Of a stretch of 64,000 bases of DNA, positions 36,101 to 48,855 are shown piece after piece (positions within the stretch are counted from its first letter, which is position 1; each line of letters starts with the position of its first letter). A program made the position numbers and the translations under genes. The stretch is from the NCBI RefSeq assembly GCF_002775205.1, contig NC_036447.1, positions 15,544,501 through 15,608,500 on the forward strand, read 5' to 3'. Origin of the DNA: Xiphophorus maculatus (Eukaryota > Chordata > Actinopteri > Cyprinodontiformes > Poeciliidae). Below the pieces are notes generated by a model. It ran no database searches and had not been told where the DNA came from. It was given only the letters and a program-made list of their open reading frames with translations.

Positions 36101-39100
36101 AACACAGAAAGAAGGCAGAATATCTCCTGAAACAAAACTTGGAATCTTTAGAGATTTATTTTGCCAACTAAGGCAGGAGTAAGTCAAATTACATGTAAAC
36201 AGGTGATATTCTTGGAATACTTTAAGCCCTCCTTTCTTTACAAAACACTGCACCTGAGGTAAAACTATAATTAAGTCAGATTTTAACAGCCATTAGGAAC
36301 TGCAGGCTGTTTAGACAAGTCTTACATAGTTCCAAGAAAGTTGGGACAGACACAAGTTGAGCTTTAAATACACATACTTCAGAGAACAGCGAGAGAACAT
36401 GATGGACATTTAATGAGAAGAGAATCCACAGAACATACTTCAGAGGGAGATTAAATAATATAGAAAAGGGACGGGGGAAAAAAAGCAAAACAGACAAAAG
36501 AAATTCGTAGGTTTGTAAGATTTACCTCCATTACTAGTAACCTTAACCTCTCGCAGCAGAGTGAGAGGGATCTGTAAAACAAGCAGCACAGTCTAGGAGA
36601 GAAACTGACATTTTGAAAGAGGTCAGCATGTAAAGGTGCAGAGACACCAAATGGTTTGGGGGGCCAAGGGGTCAAAGTTCAAACGGTCACTGGATTGTGA
36701 ATGATTTATGTGGGGTGTTCGACTGGGTCACGAAGGCAGATGAAGAGGATAAATGAAAAGAATGTGACATCTCTCGCCATCCAGCGTGTATAGTTTGAAA
36801 AATATTTTTGAAACATTAATAATGGAAATTGCTTGACGTACCAGCCAATTGACCAGCCAATATAACTCAGTATCAGAAAATCTGAATTGCAGAGCAGTAT
36901 CAAAATCAGTATCGGGCATTAAGGAGTAATGATGCATTCAGTTGAGACGTTACACATTATTGTATTCATAATGTCTTTCAAATTTTCAGAAAGTCTACGA
37001 ATTCCCTTTATTTGTTTTAACAAATAGAAAAAAGTTTGGATATTCCAGTTGTGCTGCTACAAAACTTTAGGTTTTTTATGAATACTTGAAAAACCTATGA
37101 CTTACAAATGGTGATTTTCATGCCAAAAAGGCAACAAAATGCTCTTCAGTTGGTAAAAACCAACTGAAGAAAGGTTTTATGAATTTCAAAGTGAGTTTTA
37201 AAAAATCTGGGATCAGTCCAGAATTACTCAAATGAGAATTGACAAGACTAAATATTTTACATTTTGTGCAAATGTAGTGGAGACTGGTGAAACTAAAACC
37301 GTTTTTCAATTTAGAACCAATAAGAAGCTTCGAGGCCAGTTTTAACATTAGTGTTGTTGCCTGCAAACCATTGAGTCAGGGGTGTCTAAATTATGGCCCC
37401 ATAGGTTGTTTGAGACCCTCATCATTATTCGGTCTGCAATTTAAGCAGGTGATTTAGTCCGCAAGCAAAGGTTGTCAATGCAGATGGATTTTGTTTCTCT
37501 CTCTTTTAGACCAATAACTTCTCTAGCTGCATTCCCATTACAAACGTGCGCAAAACTTTGTCAATATTCCTCTAATGTAAAAAAAAAACAAACTATTTTG
37601 CAATTGAAGTGTCTCCAACTTTTCACACAAGAAATGAATTTCTGATAAAACCATGTTTTCTTATTCATTTCTTCATATCTGGATGTTGCACATTCCCTGA
37701 TCTTTTGCTGGCACTACCAAATAAACCAACTGTTCAAGAACTGTTATTGTTTATTTGCAGAAAGTCAGGACTACATGCAACACGAACACGGTAAGCCTTT
37801 AGGCAAACCATGCTACATATTTTACACGTGTGTGGACAGGCTGATAAACCACTGAGAGAGGCTGCCTTGTGTCAAAGTGTGTGTGCAAATTTGTCTCTGC
37901 TGGAATTTCGCATGTCAACTCTAACACTGGCATCTTTTAATCATCTGACTATAAGGCAAGAGATGTGATGCAACAAAAAAAAACAGAATTAGCCTTCTGT
38001 GACCTTTAAGGCTAAGCTGGTTTTCACCAGAATTATTTTCAAAGCAGAAAAATCATCATAATCAGGACTGAAAAGATACAAATTACACATTTGTAATCAA
38101 GTCACTTGTAAACACACCATCTGACAACAGTGTGGGCCCCTTCACTAGAATACAAGGCCATTTATTACCATAAAATGTTCCAAATGCAAATTAAATAAAG
38201 GTTAACACTTACTGAGGAGTTGCATGCAGTGAAAAAATCCCTCACAAAATGCCTTTTTGGAACATTTAGCAACTTTTTGCTGAAGAAAATTTGTAGCTGA
38301 ATTTTTGCGGCGGGTTAGCTGCCGCAAAAATTCTGATGTGTGCTTTTTTTTGTAACCACAATGATAGGTGTACAAGAACACTGCAAACAAATGGGCATAG
38401 CTAAGGTTACCAGTTTTCAGCAAGAATGCACTGAACTGAACATTGCAAATACTGGAAAGTGTGTACAAGTAATTTTGCTCCAGTCGTTTGTAAGGTTCAT
38501 TATTTAGCTTTGTAAAAGAAATCTTTTACAGAGCAAAAAGGTCTCTTTTTACTTCTAGTTGCTAAGCTGATCCTGACGTTCAGTACTGAATCACGGAACT
38601 ATATGTAAGCCATGAAGTGTTTCTAATTCACAGGTAGATGAGATATTGTAGGAGTAGTTATTTTTACTTACCCTCTGCCCTGCAAGACAGGATATGGCAA
38701 GATGGCGAGAGGAGAGTTTTAGGGGAAACTGCTGCTTCTCACTGTCTCAGATAAAACAATGTAGTGCATTATGTGTGTTCAGTTTGCTACTGGCTGAAAA
38801 TAAAAACCCTGTAATTCCAGCACTGAGGATAATCTGATTATACCCAGTAGTTCATAAAGAGGGGCGAGGAATTAACTACTGAAGTAAATATTGTTTTTGT
38901 ATGATGGATATTTAGAGGATTACTCTTAAATCTTGCTGGATTAAAACATGCTTTCAGATGACTAAAATAAAGTACTAAAATTGGCACTTTTAAAATCACT
39001 GTGGAAATCTAACAAATACAGAAGAAATAGTGGTACGGCTGGAACACAAAAGAATATAAAGAGAACAATGGAGAGGTTAAGAGACTTCAAGTGCCATGAT

Positions 39101-40534
39101 CATAGAAAGCAACTTTAGATCTCTTAAATAATTTAGTTAATTGTATTAAGAAAAGTGTCTTCTCCAAACTGTGCTGTTGAAATATTCTATCCATTTTTGA
39201 AAACGGTTTTAGACACAAAAATCGTCACATTTTAAAAAGGAAGAAATAAACAAAAGCAGTGGCAATGCCACACAGTATGGTGGTTGTAAACATGTTTGTA
39301 TCATATTCTATACACTCTAATGGCCTTCATATACAATTAGTCAATGATGCAGACACAGACAGATTTTCTACTGTTTGATTTAAAAGTTGCTATCAATGCC
39401 TTCTGTTGTGACATTCTTCAGGATCCCAAGTCGCTCAACAGAACAGACATTTGGTATAGTGTGAATAAAAATTCAATATGTATTGTGGGAGTAATGACAC
39501 AGTCAGCTAATGAAATGAGACTTTATACGACACTGGTCTGACAAAAATGTATCAATTTTTTTGGAAGAACGAAAAACTAAAAACTCAATTTTATTGCAAA
39601 CATAATAAGGGGTCTACAAATAAAAATGGTTGAAAGGATTTGTAATCAGTGCAGAATATCCAAACGGGTTTTGACTATTTTCTGTAAATTGTGTTTTCTA
39701 AGGTATTTCTGAAGCAAAAAAAAAAGAACAATCACAAATAACATTTTATAAATAAAATAAATTAAAGATAAATAGATATGTTTCAAAGGTTCTATCCATT
39801 GCTGCATTATCCAGTTTAGGATTTGATCAGTGTAAGTATTTTAAATGATCAAATTCATCCAGACCTATTAAAACTGCTAACATTAGCATTGCTAGTAACT
39901 AATGGTCAACTGCGGTATTCCTGCACTGCTTAGAAATCTGTTTCATCTTAAATTTCTTTGGTCACAAATAGACAAAGAGACAAAATGATTACCACCTATA
40001 TTTTTTTCTGGTAAGGTAAACATAAATTGAGTGTAAAGTAGTTATAAAACTCAAATCTGGTGGTGCATTACACCAGGTTTGGTCATTGCTGTGTGTATTG
40101 CTGGCAAAATATGGCAGATAACCTGAAATTACTTAATATATTGTTTTTGTGTTTTATTAACCATCGAGAAATTTTGTTCATGTAAAGCAGATAAGTCATA
40201 ACACATTTCTGTTACTTGTCCTAGCTTTTTCTCCGAAGCGGATGTGGATGTTGTAGAATCATCTGACCTTAGATCTACTACACTCAGTAAAGTTGCAACG
40301 CTAAAGAAGTTCCTGTATGACACTTTTTGCCATGGCCCCATGACAAAGCCAGGAAGCTCTAATCCAAAACTAAAATGTGCACAGCTCTTACCTGATCAGG
40401 TAGCAGCAGAAGAGGAGGCTGAGGATGAAGACAAAGATGGCTGTCCCAAAGACCACAATGTAGATATTAAGAGGAAGGTTCTGGAACCCTATATTTGGCA
40501 TCTTGAAACCGTAGTGTGGGAAATCGGAGCTCAT
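27167..40534 (-). CDS. rnf24: RING finger protein 24, membrane RING-H2 E3 ligase
   Basis: Small membrane E3 ubiquitin ligase; mammalian RNF24 is reported at the Golgi and affects TRPC channel trafficking. Coding exons (minus): 40534-40392, 35753-35711, 34063-34022, 29379-29300, 27308-27167, totalling 450 nt and 149 aa (human 148). All junctions are AG/GT and in phase. The start ATG lies 7 nt inside its exon (acceptor before 40541). One TM segment at about residues 22-47 ([20 protein letters not shown]) is followed by basic [14 protein letters not shown]. Exon 3 encodes [11 protein letters not shown]. The C3H2C3 RING at about residues 77-120 runs [23 protein letters not shown] and ends before a Pro-rich tail with [21 protein letters not shown] identifies RNF24 rather than the paralogue RNF122. 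Introns of 1.6-4.6 kb follow the start-codon exon, and an inferred 15.8 kb intron precedes it. Confidence 0.96.
27309..29299 (-). other. rnf24 last intron
   Basis: AT-rich intron with no coding content seen. A GC-richer, repeat-free piece at about 28185-28300 could be conserved non-coding sequence. Confidence 0.5.
31157..31202. repeat. Perfect inverted repeat, 20-bp arms, 6-nt loop
   Basis: The left arm 31157-31176 is the exact reverse complement of 31183-31202, with loop CTATGT. The right arm reads GGAGGAAGGGATAGAGAATA. It does not resemble a mobile element terminus. Confidence 0.95.
31635..31775. promoter_or_regulatory. Candidate conserved non-coding element
   Basis: A GC-balanced, non-repetitive block inside an AT-rich intron, with a homeodomain-like TAATCTAATTAGG (31717-31729) and GCACGTGG (31733-31740). 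It has no coding frame. The call rests on composition and motif only. Confidence 0.3.
32130..32385 (-). mobile_element. Tc1-like transposase relic, second family
   Basis: It starts at GGGAAAAAGTATTTGCCCCC, a terminus typical of another fish Tc1-like family. Read on the minus strand, the end near 32330 encodes a degraded [10 protein letters not shown] motif (family form SPDLNPIEMLW). Only the 3' end of the element is present. Confidence 0.7.
32985..33013. repeat. Perfect inverted repeat, 11-bp arms, 7-nt loop
   Basis: CCCAGTGCTAA (32985-32995) and TTAGCACTGGG (33003-33013), inside a GC-richer block of the rnf24 intron. Confidence 0.85.
33290..33365 (+). mobile_element. Tc1-like 5' fragment
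   Basis: 'CACATCACAAACCACAATGC' and 'ATTTTATTGGGATTTATGG' are characteristic of the 5' untranslated part of the main Tc1-like family in this window. Confidence 0.5.
33803..33838. repeat. Tandem duplication of an 18-bp unit
   Basis: GAACAATGTTCAACTATT occurs twice head-to-tail and is followed by partial copies to about 33856, then by a small TTGCTGTTG/CAACAGCAA inverted repeat near 33873-33898. Confidence 0.85.
34179..34240. repeat. Two adjacent perfect hairpins
   Basis: The first has AAGTTCAAATCAG and CTGATTTGAACTT (34179-34191 and 34195-34207) with a 3-nt loop. The second has ATGGATGTTTT and AAAACATCCAT (34214-34224 and 34230-34240) with loop CAAAT. They are 6 nt apart in the rnf24 intron upstream of the 34022-34063 exon. 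Confidence 0.9.
34735..35165. mobile_element. Possible Tc1-like relic
   Basis: 'TTGGTTACACCTCCATTAGT', followed by text resembling degraded Tc1-type sequence, suggests an old copy. No terminal repeats or frame could be confirmed. Confidence 0.3.
37143..37170. repeat. Perfect inverted repeat, 12-bp arms, 4-nt loop
   Basis: TCTTCAGTTGGT (37143-37154), loop AAAA, then ACCAACTGAAGA (37159-37170). Confidence 0.85.
38299..38333. repeat. Perfect inverted repeat, 13-bp arms, 9-nt loop
   Basis: GAATTTTTGCGGC (38299-38311) pairs with GCCGCAAAAATTC (38321-38333). Confidence 0.85.
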
Positions 40535-42104
40535 GGATATTCTAGATTAAGAGAGAAATAAAACATGCAAAACATAAGTAGTTGCACATTCTGTCTGCAC
40601 TGAGAGACACATAATATGTGTTGACATAACAGTACAAAGTAAATCTGAAAGTTTGTTTGAACATTTTTATTTTGAATCTTTTGTATTATGAATGAACAGC
40701 TCAGGTATTTTAAATGTTAAAATCAGTAAACAGACTAAAAAGATACTTGTGGAAGATCAACAGTATTTATTGCAGACCTATGAATTTTACAGCCTGGGGG
40801 GCCACATCAATCCCTTTCATACTCATATTGGCCTCGTAGGTCAGTAAAAAATATCAAGTTAAAAATGCCAAAAGTGCTAGTCCTACATGCAAGCAGAAGT
40901 GTGCTTCTTTAATTTTAAAGTATTGAAAGAATCAATATTTCAACCCGATTGCCCAATACTGTGCGGCCTAACTCCTATTTACTGAAATCAAAGGTAAAGT
41001 GGCTCTGACAGCTGATCCTTGGTATTACTGTTTAAATTGGCTTTATAGACTGAACATACTGTACATGCAGTAATCTGCACAAACATGGTTTCTCTGACAA
41101 CTGTATTTTTTTGAAAGAGTCACTAACAATACAGTTGTCCGTACAGCATAATGCATTTTATTGCTCAGTTGCCATGTGACCTGGTACCATCGCCTGCTAA
41201 AAAAAAGAGTTCAGTTAATGATCTGGCCCTCACCAATACTATATTCATGTGGTCCTTCAGGAAAATAATTTATCCCGATTTTAACATTGCAGTGTCTCTC
41301 AATATAGTATTAAACACATTACAAATTAAAACAGCTTAAATTTTGAAAATAATTTAGCCAAGTGTAGGTATTTGACAACATTTAATCTAATTACAGCGAT
41401 GCATAATGAATTTGAACAGGGCACATGACCTTAATTGGTGAAGGGACTCAGGATTTATGCCAGTAGAGACAAAAAACATAACCAAACTAATGCAACTAGG
41501 AATGCACAGACATAAAAATTTTGGCCAGTATTTATTTCTAATACTAATATCTCTGTGATAGTAGATAACAAATATGTACAGATGTCATACATTTCACTAC
41601 ATTTTCAACACCTTGATAAAAAAATGACCATCCTGCTGACTTCCCCACGGCTTCTCTGTTTCAGTTAAACTTCCCACAGTCCTGAGCTGGATCACTATTA
41701 TTGTCACATGACCAAACAAATGCCACATGGCCAACTGTCTTCCCTCCCCTTCTAGAAACAAAAGGAAATTCGTAGTATCACCGTACTTACCAATGTTAGT
41801 GCCAACATATTGTGCATCCCCTAAATGCAACATTCAATCCTATAAATGCACCTTTTAAATTTTGTCTTCACTTAAAACCGGATGCTCATTTGTGCAAAAG
41901 CAAAATGCTGAAGATTTGTATAAACTGGTAAACCTAAAAGATACATAATCTAAATTGAAAGCAAATAGCAGATGAATCTTTCAATGTCCAACAAATAGCA
42001 TAGAAGCAATACGGCATGCATAACATTTAGCTTTATGTATGGCTAATACAATATAATGGAGCTATATGCACATACAACCCTGCTATTTTAAAACAGACAG
42101 ATGC

Positions 42105-42415
42105 AGTACCTGGTAACAGTATTAGTACCCCTGGAACTTTTTTATATTTCATCCTGTTACAACAACAAAGATCAAAGTATTTTCTTTTTATTTGTTGACC
42201 AAAAGAAAATGGAGATAGAACATTGTTTTCAAAAGCTTTTTCCAACTAAAAACCTAAATTTCAAATACTAAGACCTGATAACAATTTATAAATTAAGAAT
42301 AAGTACATCTGTGTTGTTCTGTCACATGCTCACTGAAGTTGGTGGTTGCAACAGAACAGAAATGTGAAAAAGTTCAAAGGGAAAGTGAATTACTTTTGCA
42401 AGGTGCTGATTGTGG
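42105..42415. mobile_element. Tc1-related MITE-like element
   Basis: It runs from GTACCTGGTAACAGTATTAGTAC to a TTACTTTTGCAAGGTGCT end like the Tc1 terminus at 3812. At about 310 bp it has no transposase sequence, consistent with an internally deleted copy. Confidence 0.5.
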
Positions 42416-43869
42416 CTATTATGCTACAGCAAGAAAAAAAAAATTAACTATCTGCATATCATTTGTTTAAACAAACCCCATCATTAAAGCCCTATAAACT
42501 AATTCATAAAAGTAATGCCATACCATTAGCAGCCTATTGGTCAAGTTCTCCCACTCAAAAGGAACATGACTAGACATGTCCACATCTTCACTTAAAAGGG
42601 ACCATGGAAGAGGAGGAGGAGCAGTAGGAGGAGGGGATGACAGGAATAGCTGTCTGCTCCTTTAGGGACGCTGTCTCAGGCCTCACCCCACCCCAAACAG
42701 CTTCATTCCCTGACACTCCCCCTGTGGAAAATTTTAGGACCATTAACAATCCCCTGGATCACCATAAACTCGCCCCCACACAAATGGGTACTCAGTTATA
42801 CAACATCAGGATAACCTCAGCCCCTGAACTACTGCTACACTCAGTCCTTGCATAAGGAACCCCCTCCTTCTCAACACCCATAAGATATGCCTCTCTAAAG
42901 CTTTATGCAAAGGAAGTGTTCCCACATCTACCTTATGTATCTGATGGTTCTTTTTCGGATAAATGTCTAAACATCTTACTGTGACCAAAAATTAGCAGCT
43001 GGGCTAAGTTTCATGGATGACTGCAGCAAACAAGTATGCAGGACAGGAAGTTTAACGAGGACACAAAGGCCGGTCAGGTTGTGCGGAGCTGCATAAGAAC
43101 TGAAAGTCAACAACGCTCTTCAGTCTTTAAAGATATCATCATGCCTAGAAATCTTAGCAGCTGGCAGGGGATTTCACTCAGCTCTTTACATAAATCTTTG
43201 ACAGGACAAACAATTTAGCTGAGTGATGAGGCTGCTACATTACACTTATTAAATGGATCCAACAGAGCTGGTACGAAAACATCACCCAATCGCTCCCACG
43301 AGGAGAGAGATTTTATGGCAGGTCAAGGAAATTAAATACTTGAGATTTTAGACCATTTTTATATCATCTACTTCTTACCAACCCGACGGTTTAAAGTTGC
43401 TTTAATGAGATTCCAAAAAAGGTTTGGACTGACCAGCTTTTAATTCTGCATACGCACCAACCTGTTGGTGCACACTGCTGGTCAGCTTGTCTAAATGAGG
43501 CTACTATACTTTTCCGTCGCTTACAAATGGGACAAATTCACATGCAGAGTTAAACAAGTACTCTGATGGTTGAAAAGTAGAAAGAGGGTTGCGCACCGTA
43601 TTAAGGTAACACTGCTTTAGTTGTGAAGTTTTCACTGTACTTCTGTTAAGCAGCCGATTGTTGAGTCAAACACTTTGACTCATTAAACAGCTAATACCAG
43701 CTTATTTGTCTCCCATAAAACTTAAACTAGAAGAAAGAATAGTTTTGTGCAACTTATGGTTCGTTCAGTGGATGTTTATTCTTTATTTTTCTTAGATCTA
43801 TGAATCAAAACAAGAAAAAAAAATTGTATGCATATGTATATATTTATGTATCTAACACTACTGTAAAAT

Positions 43870-44150
43870 TATAGGTGAGGCCAAAATTATTCGAACCTTT
43901 GCAGATCTATTTTTAAAGTAACTTTTAATGTAACTGCACATAATTCACATATGCTGACCCCATATGCATATGAATGCATGTATCAAAGACATCATTTTCC
44001 CCTATATTTCCAGCTCTTTAATATAAAGTTGAAGGTCTAACTTTGTAAGATCATCTGTCAGACATTCCCTCCCTTATTTGAACACAAACACATCACTGAG
44101 GTACAACAAAATGACAAACACCCCTGGAAAGACAAAACAGTTTGACATTT
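43870..44150. mobile_element. Possible DNA transposon fragment
   Basis: GGCCAAAATTATTCGAACC followed by A/T-rich sequence resembles the 5' terminus of another fish Tc1-like family. No internal evidence was found. Confidence 0.25.
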
Positions 44151-44573
44151 CACCATTTTTTAAATAAATTAACCTATTACCAATCGTTAAAATGACTTGA
44201 TAAAACATGTAAATTCATGCAGACCACAGATTCATGCATGTGGCATTTATTTTATGTACACATACCCAAGTGGTGCCTTCATGCTGAAGAACAGAAAAGT
44301 CTGCACAGACTTGCAGCACAGGTCTCTGTAAAGTGACATAATGTGTTGTTGAGAAAGAAACGTGTGAGTTTGCTGCTGGTAAGATTTTTGGACCACAGTA
44401 CTTCTGTCTCCCTTTCATATCAGCTCACATTGAACCCGTGCCGCTCTCCACTGTGACTCCTTTTTGGTGTCTCTGATGAAAGACATAGCAACCTCCCCTG
44501 CTTATCAAAAGTCAGAAACAGACACCTCTGGAAAAATCGGGAGTCAAACACACTGACAAATCTACAGATGAAC

Positions 44574-45340
44574 TGCAGAAGTATCCACACCTCTTCATTT
44601 TATCATACAACCACAAACTTCATTGTATAAAAGTAAGATTTTATGGAGAAGACAAATGCAAAGTCATATTAGGGGGCAAAGAAAAACTTTGGAAGAAGAT
44701 GAGACCATATTTAAATTTTTTGGAATAGATGCAAAGTGCTATGTGTGACAGAAAAGTAACACTCCACAGGACACTGCATGCACCCTACCCACAATTGAAA
44801 ATGGTGGTGGCAGAATCATGGTGTGGGAATGCTCATCAGCAGAAGCAGATTTTAAAATGTATGGAGCTAAATATGGTCCAACACTGAAAGAACACACTAA
44901 AAAATGGCGCAGAGGAGAGCAACTACTAAGAATACAATTAGAGCAACTATAGAAAGATTCATATCAAAGCATGTATTTCGATGGCCCAGTCAAAGTCCAG
45001 ACCTAAGCCAATTGAGAATCTGCAGCAAACCTTTAACATTATCATTTCCAATTCTCTAAGTCCAAACTGGCTGAGCCTGAATGATACTGCAGACTTGGAA
45101 TAGGCAAAACTTTCTGCCTCTAGATGTACAAAACTGGTAGAAGACTTGCAGCTAGGATTGAAGCAAAAGGGGAGCCGACTGTTAATCAAACTTTGTTTTA
45201 TTCATGAAACATTTTGAAAAACCATATTTTTCCTTCTGCTCAACAATGTATGTGCTATTTTGAGTAATTTTGTCACATAAAAGTTCCAGTAACCATTTGT
45301 GTTTGTGAAAATGTGGTTCAAATAAATAAGAAAAGAAGAA
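44574..45340 (+). mobile_element. Tc1-like relic with degraded transposase
   Basis: The left part has GCAGAAGTATCCACACCTC and 'CATACAACCACAAACTTC'. The body keeps GGTGGTGGCAGAATCATGG and, at 44982-45026, a readable WPSQSPDLSPIENLQ, the signature around the last catalytic acidic residue of Tc1 transposases. Frameshifts and stops break it. About 770 bp remain. Confidence 0.8.
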
Positions 45341-47894
45341 GAAAACTTTATTCTTGACAGATTAACAAGCTTAAAGAGTATAATTTTGTCCAGCCCCAAT
45401 AAATAAACCTAACTTTTCATTTCTGTCTGCTGAATTTAAAAAGCTATGATTCCCTTTTTCTGTTATGGTTGTAATTTTCCTCTGGTACCTTACTACTGTC
45501 AGCATTTTAACCAATATACAAACATACTTGAACATTAACATAGTCCTAGTTTTTGGCAAAAGTTTGGTGGTTACATGACACTATGAGCACAATAATTCGT
45601 GCTCATAGGTCTTTAGAGAACATTATTGTAAAAATGTCATTACTCATGGAAATTAGATTATGTGACTCAGTTTTCAACTAGGTGCCACGACGTTGAATCT
45701 GCCAACAACTCCTTTGGTGTCAAGAATCGCTGACCGACAGTATCTTGGGAGCACCCAGTGATCCAGAAATCCAAACCCACTCGCAGTTAACATCCCACAT
45801 AACCCAGAAATGTATCTAGAGTGAAACACTGCCAATGAGTGTATATGAACAACATTACACTCAGACCGGTAAGAAATTCAAGGAAAAAGACAAAAACAAG
45901 AAGAGAAGCAAATAGCTGAGTTTTCCATGCAGGTCAGTAATGACTCAGTGGTTTCACAAAGTTATGGTGAATAACTTCCACCATTATCCAAACAAGTGAG
46001 GCATGACTTCTTTGTATAGTGGTTGACAGGCTTGCAATTTTATAAAACAGAGCCCAATGAGGTTTCTCTGGTGCCCTAGATATTTAATAGCTGAACACGT
46101 ATTTCACTTGGTAAGTGATCGCATTGTTTTTCACAAATATTGTAATTCTGAAATAAAAGAATGCAAGTATCCAATTAAGAAAATCTAATATGCCCCAACT
46201 CTAATGGATTCTATAAAATGGTTTGTTTCCCTTTCAGCTCTCCCTTTGACGTAAATCCAAATAGCCGAAGGGATTAATCCCATAAGAGAAGGTAAACATG
46301 GTATGATATGCTAACTAACAGCATCTCATAGCTGCTCAACGGCAGAAATGATTTTATCTTTGATTCCAACTCTCTTAAAAATCGTCTCTTCTCTCTCACT
46401 TATTTGTTTTCACATGGCCTCACCCCATTACGTAATGAGCAACAAGAATGTGCACAGCACGTCACATTCATGAGAGATGAGAAAGAGCAGACACAATACT
46501 CCTCGGTTTTAAATTTTAAATTATACTGTTAAAATGCCTTCAAATGCCAAAAACCTAATTTTGGATTGAGAAGTTTTTTGGGGGAGACTGGGGGGGAGGG
46601 GGTCCCACAAGAGCAAAAATGAATGTGTTTACTTTAAAAGGAAAAAAGATAGATCACAGTTGTTTTAAACCATTTAGTTACTACTCTTTTTAATGTTGCT
46701 ATAGTAAAAAAGACTAATTATTACAGCACTATCATTCTCCATAAATCTATATCTAATCAATGTGATATGCTTCACTTGATCATGGAGTTAGAGTATTATT
46801 GAAAATGAAAGTTATTTCACTAATTTATTGAAGTGGTCTCTACAGAAAGTAACTGGAGGGGAGAAAACAACCAAGAAATGGGATGATAATTAATAAAATA
46901 AAACAAAGTAAATGCAGAATCATACATGACAATATGGCCCCAACCTTTTATTTTACATATCTGACTTGTTTTCCTCCTTATGTTTTGATTTTTATTTCTT
47001 GGTTTTCACTGCCTCTTGTTTACACTAGTTTTAAGTTCTTGATTTTTTAAATTTTTTTTATTAACCTTATCTGTTCTTTGCAGATTCTAATTTTCTGTGT
47101 AAACAGGGGATTTACCAGGCTAGTTTGGTATTTTTTATTACCATAACACTGTTCTTGATTATGTGGGAACTTCCTGTAGGGAACACAAAACAGCTGACAT
47201 GCCTCTTAGTCCTACTCATCTCTATCTACACATTATTGGAAATTGTTCAAAAGACAACTCCAAAACATAAACAGGTTGGAAAAAACAACTGCTCCAAGCA
47301 AACAAAAACCTCTGGTCAATCAATACTACACAGTGGACTAGAGGTCAACATTTCATGAGGGGACTTTCTAGTTACCACATGAGTCATCAAGACATATTTG
47401 CTCAATACAACAGTTTCATTTTGATCGATGCTGTTGGTCAAAACAAATATTTGCTGTAGTTTTCCAGTCATCACCATAAATCATCAGTTTAATTTGACAG
47501 GAGGCCAGTTTGGAGAAATAACTATTATTTGCCAAGATGCTTGGCCACTCCAAATAACTAGCAAAAGTGAAAATAAGATAAAAATAAAGTTATTTAATAG
47601 AGCAGCTAATCTTACAAGTTTTGCTTAAACACCACTGTCTTGAGCTTGATGTACAAAATAGACGGTTTAACATTACTGCAAATACAAAAATAAGGACTGT
47701 TGACTTATCTTTACTACATAAAATTTAGGTCAATTGAAAGTCTTAAACTGATCTAGTTTCAGTCAGATCTGTGACTGTGGATTTTGTTGTTTTGACAGCT
47801 GTGAGACTATTGGTGTATGCATCTTTTACATGGTCTGCACAGCAACTGTTGTAAGGTCAGTAAAATTTAGCAAAGGTCTCAATCCTTGCTCAAT

Positions 47895-48855
47895 CTGCTG
47901 TGAAAAAAAGTATTAAACATCTACTTTTTTGGGACTCAGGTGAACCACAGTGAGAGACATCATCAACAAAAGAAGAAAACGTGGAACTCTAAGGAACCTT
48001 CCCGGGACTGGCTGACAATAACTACTCAAAGAGCAGATTCACCACTCCTCCAGGTCATAAACAAACCCAGAACAACAAGGTATAAAGCACTGGAGACCTC
48101 ACTAGTCTCAGTTAATGTCAGAGTTGATGTTTCAACAAGAAGAAAGAGACTGGACAGAGATGTGTTATCCATGGAAGAGTTCCAATGTCAAAACCTTAGC
48201 TGACACAAAACATCTTGATGTTTCCCAAGATCTTTGGGAAAAACTTAGTTGACTGGTGAAACAAAAGTTCAACTTCTAGGAAAATGGGCCTTCTTTCACA
48301 TCTGGCATAAAACTAACAGCATTATAAAAATAGAACATCACCTGCATGTATACATGGTGTGCTTAGAGAGATGGTCTGGGACTGTTAGTAACTTTATCTT
48401 CAATCTCTTTTTGAATTCTGCTCTAGTGTCTGGCCTTAAGAGGCCTTATGCTTAATGATCTAATGCGGACCAGCAGCTCAAATAATTAGGCTGAAATAAA
48501 ACAAAAGGCATGGTTTGGGCTGGCCTAGTCAAAGGCCAGACTTAAATACAATTGAGATGCTGTGGCATGACTATAAACAAAACCTTTCAATGTGGCTGAA
48601 ATAAAACAAATCCACATAGCAGAGTGAGGCAAATTTCCTCAACAGCAACGTAAAAACTGATGCCCGATTACTGGTCATTAATAATGGTACATTTACTGCT
48701 GAAAATAGTAGAATAGCCAGGTATTAGGTTTAGAAAAGTGTTTTTTGTATTTACCCAGGTTATGTTTGATAATACAATCTGAAGATCTGAACCATGCAAT
48801 TCTGAAAAATAAAAGCTTATAGAAGGAGCAAATACTTTTACACAGAACTGAATGT
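47895..48855 (+). mobile_element. Near full-length Tc1-like relic, second family
   Basis: It opens with GTGAAAAAAAGTATT and closes near 48827-48845 with AGCAAATACTTTTACAC, an inverted version of that terminus. The interior keeps ordered transposase remnants, including WPSQRPDLNTIEMLWHD at 48521-48571. It is about 950 bp, shorter than an intact element, and non-functional by frameshifts and stops. Same family as the fragment at 32130-32385. Confidence 0.78.

Larger units (their letters stand above)
35754..40391 (-). other. rnf24 intron after the start-codon exon
   Basis: 4.6 kb. It contains a possible cryptic exon (36526-36571), hairpins at 37143-37170 and 38299-38333, and a GGGGTGTCTAAATTATGG block near 37380 resembling one end of the hAT-like MITE. 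Otherwise nothing recognised. Confidence 0.5.

Noticed and set aside
42597..42640. GGA-rich stretch as a possible splice enhancer or promoter element
   Set aside because: Short and imperfect, with no adjacent exon; treated as simple sequence.
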